Assembly (NCBI GenBank): GCA_037447655.1
Contig: JBBHKE010002920.1
Coordinates: forward strand, 83,120-147,119
DNA: 64,000 nucleotides
Reading direction: 5' to 3'
Source of the DNA: Zygnema cylindricum
Lineage: Eukaryota > Streptophyta > Zygnematophyceae > Zygnematales > Zygnemataceae
A program made the translations under genes and the position numbers. Of this stretch, positions 55,653 to 64,000 are shown piece by piece. Numbering within the stretch: position 1 is the stretch's first letter; each line of letters opens with the position of its first letter. The notes beneath the pieces were generated by a model. It ran no database searches. It was not told the DNA's origin and was given only the letters and a program-made list of their open reading frames with translations.

Positions 55653-56906
55653 TTTGAAATTCTACAGAATTTCACGTACACAAAGCTACATCTACGCCGT
55701 ACGGGCGGGAGAAATATCCTAACGGGAAAGTGAGAAAAGATTCATATTTCACCTTTAATAGTGAGACTCGTAGCTTCATTAATTCCGTAATTTGAATCAT
55801 ATTTTGCGAGTTACAACTTAGGGTATGGTTACATCAAGAGGTTTATGTAATAGTACTGATAGCAAATTTTATGTAAAGGTGAACCTTCATCAAGAGAAAA
55901 ATAGGATTCTTTACTGGGAGAAGTACCTTTCCGCTCTAGGCCGTACTAATTTTTTCCTCTATTTTGTTAAACATGTTTACTCGAGATTCGACGAGATTTT
56001 ACAAACTTTTTGGCGAATATTTCGACGGTCCAATTTTGCGTTTTTGAAGCAAACGCTCCTTCCATCCAGTGTCCGGAGATTTCACAAATAGTGACCAGAA
56101 AACATTTGATACGGACCCGGGAAAAAAAAAAAAACATGAAAAAAAAGGAAAGAAAAAATAAAATTCCTTCAAAAATAAATTAACATATATAAATTATGTA
56201 AAATTGACATTATGTAACTGAAATGAGAAAGATATCGTTAAACACGTATTACCAAGTATTGTTACATACTTTGTTATTACAAAATTATTATTACGGAATA
56301 TTATAGAATATTATAGATTGTTATTACGTGAATATTATAGAATAATATAGATTGTTATTACGTATTGTTGTTACAACAAAACATCATTACGGATTGTTGT
56401 TACGGATTTGTTTCATACACCGATTGAATTCAATGGTCAAAATAAAGATTTCAAAGAGGTAATTTTTTATTTTTTTAATTTTTATTTTAACTGTAAAAAG
56501 AAATAATGTGAAACTATTGAGGAACAAAATTCTTTTACTTTATAATTACGTTAATTTTTAATCAATAGCCAGTATTAAATACCTTTTATAATAATATGTA
56601 CGGTACAGTTTCGTATGTATTTTATACTACACATTTCTGTATCGTACAATACGATACAATGCTCTTTTTTTTTCAGGTTTTTATCGAATATATAAGTTCT
56701 CTTCAATACGCATCAATAATCTCTCTTTCTCTCCCTCCTTCCCCCCCCCCGCCCTCTCACTCCCTCTCCTTTTCCACTCTCTCTCTTTATTCCCTCTCCA
56801 ATTTTTTCCCTCTTTTACTTCCCCCTTCCTTTTTTTCCTGTCCCTCTTTTTTTTTCCTCTTCCCTCTTTTTTTCCTCTCCCTCTTTTTTCCATCTCCCTC
56901 CCTTAC

Positions 56907-56982
56907 CCTCCCTTTTCCGGTGAAGGACTGTCCCCCTGCTTGCTCCACGAGGAAGGACATCGGGAAAACCTCATACAGGACC
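56907..56982 (-). CDS. Fructose-1,6-bisphosphatase exon
   Basis: 76 bp. Acceptor TTTTTACAG, donor GTAAGG. Product VLYEVFPMSFLVEQAGGQSF then TGKGR is the conserved C-terminal core of FBPase (family RVLYEVFPMSFLVEQAGGxS). It joins in phase with 57561 (the split AG/G Arg codon). FBPase removes the C1 phosphate in gluconeogenesis and sucrose or starch synthesis. The final exon was not found. Present only in the right arm of the palindrome. Confidence 0.9.
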
Positions 56983-56984
56983 CT

Positions 56985-57235
56985 GTAAAAACGTTTAAAC
57001 ATTTTTTAAATCCCGTTTAAATACCATTTAAATAGCGTTCAAAATCCAACATTACCCCGCTATAACCCAAATTGAAGGTGTTAACCCCGTTAAAACCCTT
57101 GACAACCCCTTATTAACCTGTTGACACTGTTATGACAGTTTTAACACGTTTAAATATCTTTAAAACCTGTTTAAACCCCTACCATATGAAAAACCGCTGG
57201 ATAACATTTAAACCTGTTTCAACTCCTGAGTACGA
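56985..57235. repeat. GTTTAAAC/AACCCGTTT-rich degenerate repeats
   Basis: Many copies of TTTAAAC, CGTTTAAA and related 10- to 15-bp motifs in the intron between the FBPase exons. Confidence 0.6.
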
Positions 57236-57560
57236 GGGAGAGTGAAATTAAGGGAAAAGGGAGAAGGAGAGGAAAGAACGAGGGGGGGCGGAAGGAAGGT
57301 GAAGAAGAGGGAGAGCAAAAGTGAAGGAGAGAAAGAGTTAAGGTTAAAAGAGGGGGATCTGTTTGAACCCGTTAAGATCACTGTTGAAGCGTCTAATCCC
57401 CATTAATAATGAAAATAGGAGTCCAGATGCAAAAATAAAAAGAGAACTGAAAAAAAGAACATGGCAAAAAACGAAAAACGACATAACAAAAAACCAAAAA
57501 GTAGGACTGAAAAAATACAAAAAAATACAAAAACAATGGAAAATAAATAAACAAAATGAC

Positions 57561-57647
57561 CTCAATTTTCCGTTGGGGCTCTTTTTGTCGGCCGGGTACA
57601 TAAAGATTCCTCCGTAAAGAAGGGTTCGGTGCACATCCGCCACCATG
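57561..57647 (-). CDS. Fructose-1,6-bisphosphatase exon
   Basis: 87 bp. Acceptor GTGCCAACAG, donor GTCATT. Product [20 protein letters not shown] then KKSPNGKLR is nearly identical to the FBPase consensus ([34 protein letters not shown]). This region carries the fructose-6-phosphate-binding Tyr/Lys residues. The preceding exon (ending RYIG) is not recognised upstream. Confidence 0.92.
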
Positions 57648-57938
57648 CTGTTGGCACCCGAAGGAATATATAAAAAAGACATAAGAAAACAGAAAAAAAC
57701 ATAAAAAATAATTAAAAAACCATTGAAGTTAATACATCTATCTATCTAGCTATATACATATACACCTCACACCTCATACATATACATATATATATACATG
57801 AAAGACAAAAAAAATATAAAAAAACCTTTTTTATTATTTGACTTAAAAAAAAAAAAAAATTTAAGAAATAAATAAAAAAAAATATATAAAAAAATGAAAA
57901 TATTTAAAAAAATAAAAAAATAAATCAAAAAAACTTAC

Positions 57939-58042
57939 GGTTCAAGATTCTTCATAGTTTCACTCAAAGCAAGATTGGTTGGGGGGGTGTTTTGGAGCTC
58001 CTTTAGACCAATTTTCGAAATGTTCTTTAGAAAAATCAAAAG
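57939..58042 (-). CDS. Unrecognised exon, right arm
   Basis: Acceptor TTATTTAG, donor GTAAGT. Frame LLIFLKNISKIGLKELQ then NLALSETMKNLEP. Counterpart of 51466-51557. Confidence 0.45.
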
Positions 58043-58049
58043 CTAAATA

Positions 58050-58800
58050 AAAAGAGGGGGAGAGAGTGAGGGAGGGAGGGAGGTAGGAGAGAGGAGGGAG
58101 GAGAGAGGAGGGAGGAGAGAGGAGAGAGGAGGGAGGAGGGAGGAGGGAGGACGGAGGAAAGAGGAGGGAGGGATGAGGTAAGGGCGACGAGGAAAGAGGA
58201 ATAACAGAGGGAGGATAGAGGAGACAGGAGGGAGGGAGGTGGAAGGAGGGAGGAGTGAGGATGGAGGGAGGAGAGAAGAGGGAAGAGGGAAGCAAGATGA
58301 GAGAAAAAGGAGGAGGAAGAGGGAAGTGTAAAGAGGGAAGGGAAAAGTGGACAGAATGTCAATGAGACGAAGCCAAAGAAAGAAAAGGAGAGGGAAAGAC
58401 AAAGTGAAAGGAGAGGAAAAGGGAGAGGGGGAGGGAGAGAGAGAGGGAGAGAGAGAGGGAAAGGGAAAGAGAGAGGGAGAGGGAGAGGGAGAGGCAGAGA
58501 GAGAGGAAGAGGGTGAGAGGGATAGGGAGAAAAGACGGAGAGAGAGACGGATAGGGAGAGCATTAGAGATGTAGAAAGAGAGGGAGAGAAAGAAAGAGAG
58601 TGAAGGTGAGAGCAAAAATGAAAAAAAAAAGTGAAAAGTGACGTAATAATAGAAGCAGTTAAGGAAGTGGCAGAGGGAGAAAGACGGCGAGAGCTAGAGG
58701 GAGAGGGAAAATAAGAGTCAAAGGTAAAGGGAGAGAGAGGGATAGAGGAAGAGCTAGAGGGAGAGGGACAAGGAGAGGGAGAAAAGGATGGAAATTTTCT
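58050..58800. repeat. GA-rich low-complexity region, right arm
   Basis: Mirror of the left-arm CT array. The first part (58050-58300) has diverged by repeat slippage and the rest matches closely. Confidence 0.9.
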
Positions 58801-59589
58801 CTCGCCTTTTTTCGAATCCTTGCGGGAAAGGAGCCCCGATTTTCTACAGAAGAGACAAATTTCTCTCATTGCTTTGTCTTTTCTATGGCTAAGTGGGGGG
58901 AGCCAAGAGAAAGAGAGTAGATTCTGAGGAAAAGTGAAGGAGTGGCACTTCTCTCTATGAAGGTAGTGGGAGTAAAAAATGTCTCCTCTCCCTCCGATAT
59001 TGGGGAACCCACCTTGGGAAAAAAAACATGTAGAGAAAAAGTGTAAATTTAATGTAGGTTAGGATTTTATCTAAAAAGGCATATATGTACCTTTGTTCTA
59101 TTCCCCCTTTCTCCCGCCTTCCCCCCTTCTCCCTCTTCCTCCCTCCTCTCTCTCCTTCTCTCCCTCGCTCTCCCTTTGTCCACTATAGCCTATTTAGGTT
59201 GGGAAAAGGAAAGAAACTACGGAAGATTGTTCTTCCAACAAATTGTTTAAAATGTTGATGGTAGAAAAATCCTTGTCATTTTTTTTTTATATATATATTT
59301 CGAATTTGTCAGCGATTTAATAATTTCTCGAAAGAATTTCGTATTCTTGGAAAAGGTTTTTGTATTTTTTGGTCAATGTTTTTAAATCAATTTTGAATTT
59401 GGAAGCTCCTTTTTCTTTAATTCAAATATTTTGAGAAACTTTTTTTTTCTCGAGAGTCATCTTTTGTACTTTGATTTTTGAAAAAATTCCGCTCTTTCTC
59501 CATTTTTCTCTACTTCTGCTCTCCACTCTTTTTTCTCTCTCCCTCTTCTCACTCTCTCTCTCTTCTCTCTCTTTTTAGTGTTTTTTAAG

Positions 59590-60060
59590 GTTTTTTACTA
59601 GCTGCAGATGCTAGAACTAGGTGCAGCTACAGTCCGAATTAGTGATACTACAGTTGCTAGTACTAGCTTACTGCTAGCTGTTGGCAGTGTTACTAGCTGT
59701 TGGCAGTGTTACTGTAGCAGGTATACTATTGCTACTCCATTCAATAAATATAAGAATAAGATTTCACAATTTATACACTTCAAAAAATAATCAATAATAA
59801 TAAGAATAAAAATTCACACTTTATACAGTTTAAACAATAATAAATAAAAATAATTATAAAAACTCACATTTTGAACACTTCATAAAATATTGAATAAAAT
59901 TAATAATAAGAATCCTCATTTTGTACACTTCATAAAATATTGTACACTTTATAAAATAATTCATAAGAATAAAAGTAAAAATTCACATTTTAAACACTTC
60001 AAAAAATAACCCCTAAAAACACGAATAAAAATTCACATTTTGTACACTTCCAAAAGTATT
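59590..60060. repeat. hAT subterminal tandem repeats
   Basis: TAGTACTAGC/GCTGTTGGCAGTGTTACT repeats (59600-59735), then several units of about 60 bp built on TTCACATTTTGTACACTTCAT. Same order of modules as in 20930-21300. Confidence 0.75.
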
Positions 60061-60548
60061 TAATAAAAATAGAAATAAAAAATATAAAAATAAAAATGCA
60101 ATTCCTCGAATTAAAAATCAAATTCCTTGAGGTTTTAAACTCCGGCATGTCCATGTTTTGCGAATCATCCAACATTTCACACCTTCAAACATGTAATTAT
60201 CCCAAAATCCCGAATTTTCTATTTTTCCAATTTCCCAATATCTGAAATCCAAATCAAATTTATCTAATGTTTCTCAAACTAATAAACTGAAAATCAAACA
60301 CTCATAACCGTGCACCCTACAAATCTTCCCTAAAAAACATAATTTTGTAAAATCAGTTTTTGTTAGATAAATTATTTCACCAATCTCCAATTACTTTTGC
60401 CGTCTCTTTCCGACGTTTCTTAGCAACAACTTTATTGTTCTCGCTATGGTTAATGTTTTCCTCCATTTCAATCTTCTTTCCTTTATCATCACGAATATTG
60501 ATTAGCGATTCCGTTGCTTTCCAAGAACCTTAGAGGAAAACAAGTCTT

Positions 60549-61920
60549 TCAACCAACTTCGGAGACAACCGGTTTCACTTGACCGTGTTGACTTGACAGG
60601 CAATGGAAAATATTTGCTCGGAAGGAACCGAAGTGGCCGGTATAGCTTGAATTATACGAGCCAAAGAGTTGAATGTCGAAACATTTTTTCTTTTCGGCCC
60701 ACCACTTTAATGGATTTCCCCAATTGTGTTCCGAATGTTCCAAAACACTTCTTCCTTTGTAAAGTTTAATTTCGTGAAGCAAATGAACCTTGAACTTATC
60801 TCGAGTGAGTTCCGTGGTCGAAGGTTTTAGATCGGATTCTTTTACCGAAAAAATGGAAATGGGATGATTTATTTGCAATGCTTTGAAGATGTCATCCTCA
60901 TCATCGTTATCAAGTTCATCCACACCATTTTCATTCGAGTTGTTTCCGATTTCCATCAACAACCCTTCACTACCACCCTCAAAATTTTCAATCAATTCGG
61001 AATCAATGTCAAATTTACCCAACATCATGTTCACAATCTCTTGCCATACCCTATCTACCTCCATAGATGTTAAAAATCCTAGGGTTTTCGTCTTTGGATC
61101 TCGTGCACAAACAATAAACATAATAATCGGTAGAGTTTTTAACTCAAAGGTGTTGAATCGTGTCTCAAAATTGGTTAGCATTCTCGTGGCAATTGCGTTA
61201 ATCGCCAGATCATCACATGAACCACTTGATGTGGCTTCCACTACTTTTTTGAGTCCCTTGAATAGTGAGTGGAAAATTACCGGCACCCAACTCAAAGTCA
61301 CATACTTTTCCCCTTCTAACACACGTTGTGCAACCATAAAAGGTTTTAAAAGAACAACACCTCTCTTGATGACCGTCCATGACTCTTCACTCAACCTCAA
61401 ATTAAGTGGTACAATTGTCGTCATAAGTGCTTTTAACAGAGTTTTCAAATCCAAAATCGCAGTGAGCATGGAGTATGTAGACCACCACCGAGTGGCTACA
61501 TCTGGTATTAAAACCTTCCACTTTATTTCACTAGCAACATTTTTAAGGATATTAGTTGCTCTCGGTGAGTTTCGAAAAAATCCCACAAGATTGCGTGCAC
61601 TTTTCAAATGTTGTGCAACACTAGGACCATTAAAAAACATCCCCGTAACTAGCTCCAACAAATGGTCCATGGAACCATGCGAATCACAAGACATGGATTT
61701 CATTGCCGCTGTATTTGTAACACAAACGACCACTAATCTTTTGAAAACACTATATCCTCCCAACATTTCCTTAAACTTCTCACCAATCGCTTCTGCTGTA
61801 TGGCTACCAAAAAATGGGGAGCAACCTAAACAAACATTTTGAAGTTCCCATTCGGATTTGATAAAGTGGGCCGTCATAAAACAATAGGATTCATTTGATA
61901 AAGATGCCTATGTGTCCCTA
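60549..61920 (-). pseudogene. hAT transposase, decayed
   Basis: 442-codon open frame from 61877, with upstream homologous sequence in frame up to a stop (DT-stop-ASLSNESY). Conserved points are MTAHFIKSEWELQNVCLG, TRWWSTYSML and NPLKWWAEKKK. The family TDNAAN motif reads TNTAAM, so a catalytic Asp is gone. After a frameshift near 60690 the dimerisation motif LARIIQAIPATSVPSEQIFS and RLSPKLVERLVFL appear in another frame, with a further stop. Inactive. Confidence 0.85.
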
Positions 61921-62147
61921 GTAATGCTCAAAATTTCACCATCCAAGAGTTTCCCTAAACTTAACCAAACCTTTATTTCGATTTTTTCCATTCTGGATTT
62001 TATTCCACGCTGATCTCGTATCGCCAACTTCAACGCCAAGCCCTTGATCATCTCTCAAAATTCAGGGCTCTACACCACACTTATTGGCAGGTAGTCTAAC
62101 ACTATCTATCAAATGTGCCTATCTTTGAATAATGTTGTTGATCCTCG

Positions 62148-62498
62148 CTATAAAAAATCCTCCAAAGCTCTTAGCTTTTCTTGTATTTCTTTCAATTTAT
62201 CACCTACAAATAATTTCTTATGATGAACCTTTAAATGAGATAGTAAATTAGTAGGACTCATTGACTTCCCCCTTGCAACAGGCATAGAACAATGATTACA
62301 AAAAGCTTTGTTTAGATGCTTCCCATCATGTAGGACTTTAAAATGATGCCAAACGTGTGAATTTACTCCTTTGGGAACAACCTTTATTGCTTCTCTAAAT
62401 TGATCTGCAATTTCCGACAAATTTTCTAACTCTACTATTTCAATATTCGGAAGCAGTTCAGTTTCATTATCCTCATCACCTCCCATGCTGCCTCCCAT
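62148..62498 (-). CDS. hAT transposase N-terminal BED zinc finger
   Basis: 116 codons. An acidic N-terminus is followed by VWHHFKVLHDGKHLNKAFCN, then CNHC...HLKVHH, the Cys2-His2 layout of BED fingers that bind transposon ends. Separated from the catalytic part by about 270 bp of broken frame. Confidence 0.82.
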   Translation of the reverse strand: MGGSMGGDEDNETELLPNIEIVELENLSEIADQFREAIKVVPKGVNSHVWHHFKVLHDGKHLNKAFCNHCSMPVARGKSMSPTNLLSHLKVHHKKLFVGDKLKEIQEKLRALEDFL

Positions 62499-62609
62499 CC
62501 CTTTTGGAATCCATGGAGAAAACGAAAAATGTAACCTTTAACAACGTTATGGAGAAATTATAATTAAATATTTTTTTGAAAATGGGATTGATACACAATT
62601 TAGCCTAAA

Positions 62610-62740
62610 TGACACTAATTCTTTATTCACACTAATAATTTATATACGCTAATGACGATTCACGGTGTACTGTAACACTAATTCTTTATTCACACTAATA
62701 ATTTATATACGTTAATAACGATTCACGGTGTACTGTATCT
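62610..62740. repeat. Tandem duplication, unit about 64 bp, ending in GATTCACGGTGTACTGTA
   Basis: AACACTAATTCTTTATTCACACTAATAATTTATATACG..., repeated once. Its ending is the reverse complement of the TACACCRTGAATCGT motif at the ends of the 917-1140 MITE. Confidence 0.8.
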
Positions 62741-62852
62741 GGTACATGTCACATGATGACTTGTCAAGTTATTAGTTATCGTACACTGTTCGGGTCTCAC
62801 CACATAGTACTAATTCTGGAGCTTCTACACGCAAGCATATTATCGTTCGCGG

Positions 62853-62960
62853 CTGAGGGTGCGTCTCCATGTAGTTGAAACTTAGAGATATAACTTTGTT
62901 TTTTAGCTCAGATCTGGCGAACCCGGATTTCGGGTGTCTCTATGTGTACCAATGACATAC
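62853..62960. repeat. Relative of the 24050 TIR element, left end only
   Basis: GAGGGTGCGTCTCCATGTAGTTGAAAC...TTTTTTAGCTCAGAT matches 24051-24155 (AAGGGTGTGTGCCCATGTAAGTGAAAC...GTTTTTAGCGCAGAT). No right end was found in the window. Confidence 0.6.
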
Positions 62961-64000
62961 TTAAGCGTGTGACGATTGTATACGCTGACAATGCCCATGA
63001 CGGCTGTCAACGTTTACGATATGTGATGACGCACGTTATTTTTTGTAGCACCGTGTGACGTCGCTTGAGTTTTTTTGACATTGTAGACGTATTGCTTTCC
63101 AGCTTGTGCCCTTCCACGGTTGAAGAAGATGCATTTTGCCTTTGTGTCCCTTCTCCGCTCTACGTGAAATGGCATTGAAATCTTGAGACACCTAGCGAAA
63201 TAAAATCTGTACCCGACGCAAACGGACAAAACTTTACAAATTGTGTACTTTGCCTCGTCGTACTTGAACGCAAACCGACAAAACATAAAGAATAGTGTAC
63301 TTTTCGCCTTCGATTCAATTCGTTTGAAATTTGTGTAAAATAAATTACACGTGCGAATACGTGTTGGTTTGTTTTTTTTTCTTCTTGATGATTATGTGTT
63401 TGTCGTTTGAAACACGTTGCCCAGAGTGCACGTGTATTTCTTGGTATTAGTGTGTGGCTAACAAACGACAACAAGGCCACAGATTCAGTTTAGTCTCGAC
63501 GGCACCTGTTTGCATTCTCGGCGGTACTTTTGGGTATGTAAGGAATTCTCTTGTTGTGTGGGTAAATACCAATAACCCCCACCCATTGTTGATCAACGGT
63601 TGGTCGCTGCACTGTGGTGTAAGACCGTTGGGCAATTGTTGAGAGTGATTATGTTGATATGTCGTGCCAAATCCTTTGGAGAAAAAATCCTTTGGTCGTT
63701 GCCAAGGTCATATTGTGTTTCTGGTTAGGTTGTTTGATTCGCGTAAGCTGTTCTTTGTTGGATGGACACATAGGTCAACGCATGATGTGTTGTCCATAGT
63801 TCACATCATTGACGAGACTTATATACAAGTTTACATGTTGGCCATTGAAAAATTTCATACCTTGACCATTCAAGGCACTTGCTACGTAGAATCGACATGC
63901 GGGTTGAACCCTACACGGCGAACTCTTTTTTACAACAACTAGTGATAGTCTAACAGGTCTGTTTCGCGTGTCATAATGTATGTATATCAAGAACATCGTG
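62961..64000. other. No gene recognised
   Basis: Several short open frames on both strands, none with family motifs. May be the interior of the TIR element starting at 62853. Confidence 0.5.

Larger units (their letters stand above)
49959..59579. repeat. Giant inverted repeat (palindrome), 9.6 kb
   Basis: Left arm 49959-54057, spacer 54058-54090 (33 bp), right arm 54091-59579. The outer parts (49959 to about 51240, against about 58300 to 59579) are almost identical by eye. The inner parts (for example 53137-53236 against 55023-55121) differ at roughly 10-20% of positions. The right arm is about 1.4 kb longer because of a block (about 56130-57900) that contains two FBPase exons and is missing on the left. 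Confidence 0.92.
59580..62520 (-). mobile_element. Degenerate hAT transposon
   Basis: Contains a BED zinc finger, a hAT transposase and, on the left side, subterminal tandem repeats of the same type as at 20985-21300. Terminal inverted repeats and target duplication were not identified, so the ends are approximate. It begins exactly where the giant palindrome ends. Confidence 0.7.

Overview
This is nuclear DNA from a repeat-rich eukaryote, almost certainly a streptophyte (land plant or close algal relative). The evidence is plant-type Ty1/copia retrotransposons, fragments of a leucine-rich-repeat receptor kinase and of a calcium-dependent protein kinase, a plant-type aspartic protease with pseudo-exons, and spliced exons of mitochondrial succinate dehydrogenase (SDH1), fructose-1,6-bisphosphatase, a cationic amino-acid transporter and a DExH-box helicase. 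Introns are large and full of repeats. The clade cannot be fixed from the sequence alone. No bacterial-style operon, rRNA or convincing functional tRNA gene is visible.

Layout. 1-19.5 kb is a nest of copia elements, named here A to E. A (minus, gag only) sits in the 3' LTR of D. D is cut by B (minus, gag-pol, 3524-9115). C (plus, gag-like, no pol) spans about 9.1-19.5 kb and is split by E (minus, gag-pol, 10749-17187), whose insertion left a near-perfect 5-bp target duplication. All of these with a visible start, and a further copia (F, 40.6-42.5 kb), carry a primer-binding site complementary to the anticodon arm of initiator tRNA-Met instead of its 3' end. In A, B, E and F the gag start codon lies inside the LTR.

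19.5-36 kb holds hAT-derived repeats, rearranged LRR-kinase debris, TIR elements, tandem repeats, two exons of a cationic amino-acid transporter (minus) with a broken CDPK fragment inside the intron between them, a 600-bp CAT microsatellite, a 10-bp minisatellite, and a foldback Mutator-like element (33693-34958) with a perfect 9-bp target duplication.

36-49 kb holds a frameshifted aspartic-protease exon with degraded copies of itself on both sides, copia F, three exons of a DHX36/DHX57-like helicase (plus) and five SDH1 exons (minus) covering the N-terminal FAD domain. Degraded partial copies of exons lie in the SDH1 introns as well. Expanded CT tracts serve as the polypyrimidine tracts of several acceptors.

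49.9-59.6 kb is a giant inverted repeat with only about 33 bp between the arms. The outer 1.5 kb of the arms is nearly identical and the inner part is clearly diverged. Both arms carry exons of an unrecognised coiled-coil protein. Two intact fructose-1,6-bisphosphatase exons occur only on the right arm. A degenerate hAT transposon (59.6-62.5 kb) abuts the right end. The last 1 kb shows no recognisable gene.

No bounded novel multi-gene system is evident. The most unusual signals are the half-tRNA priming sites shared by unlike copia lineages, the paired gag-only and gag-pol elements, the exon echoes around conserved genes, and the mosaic giant palindrome.
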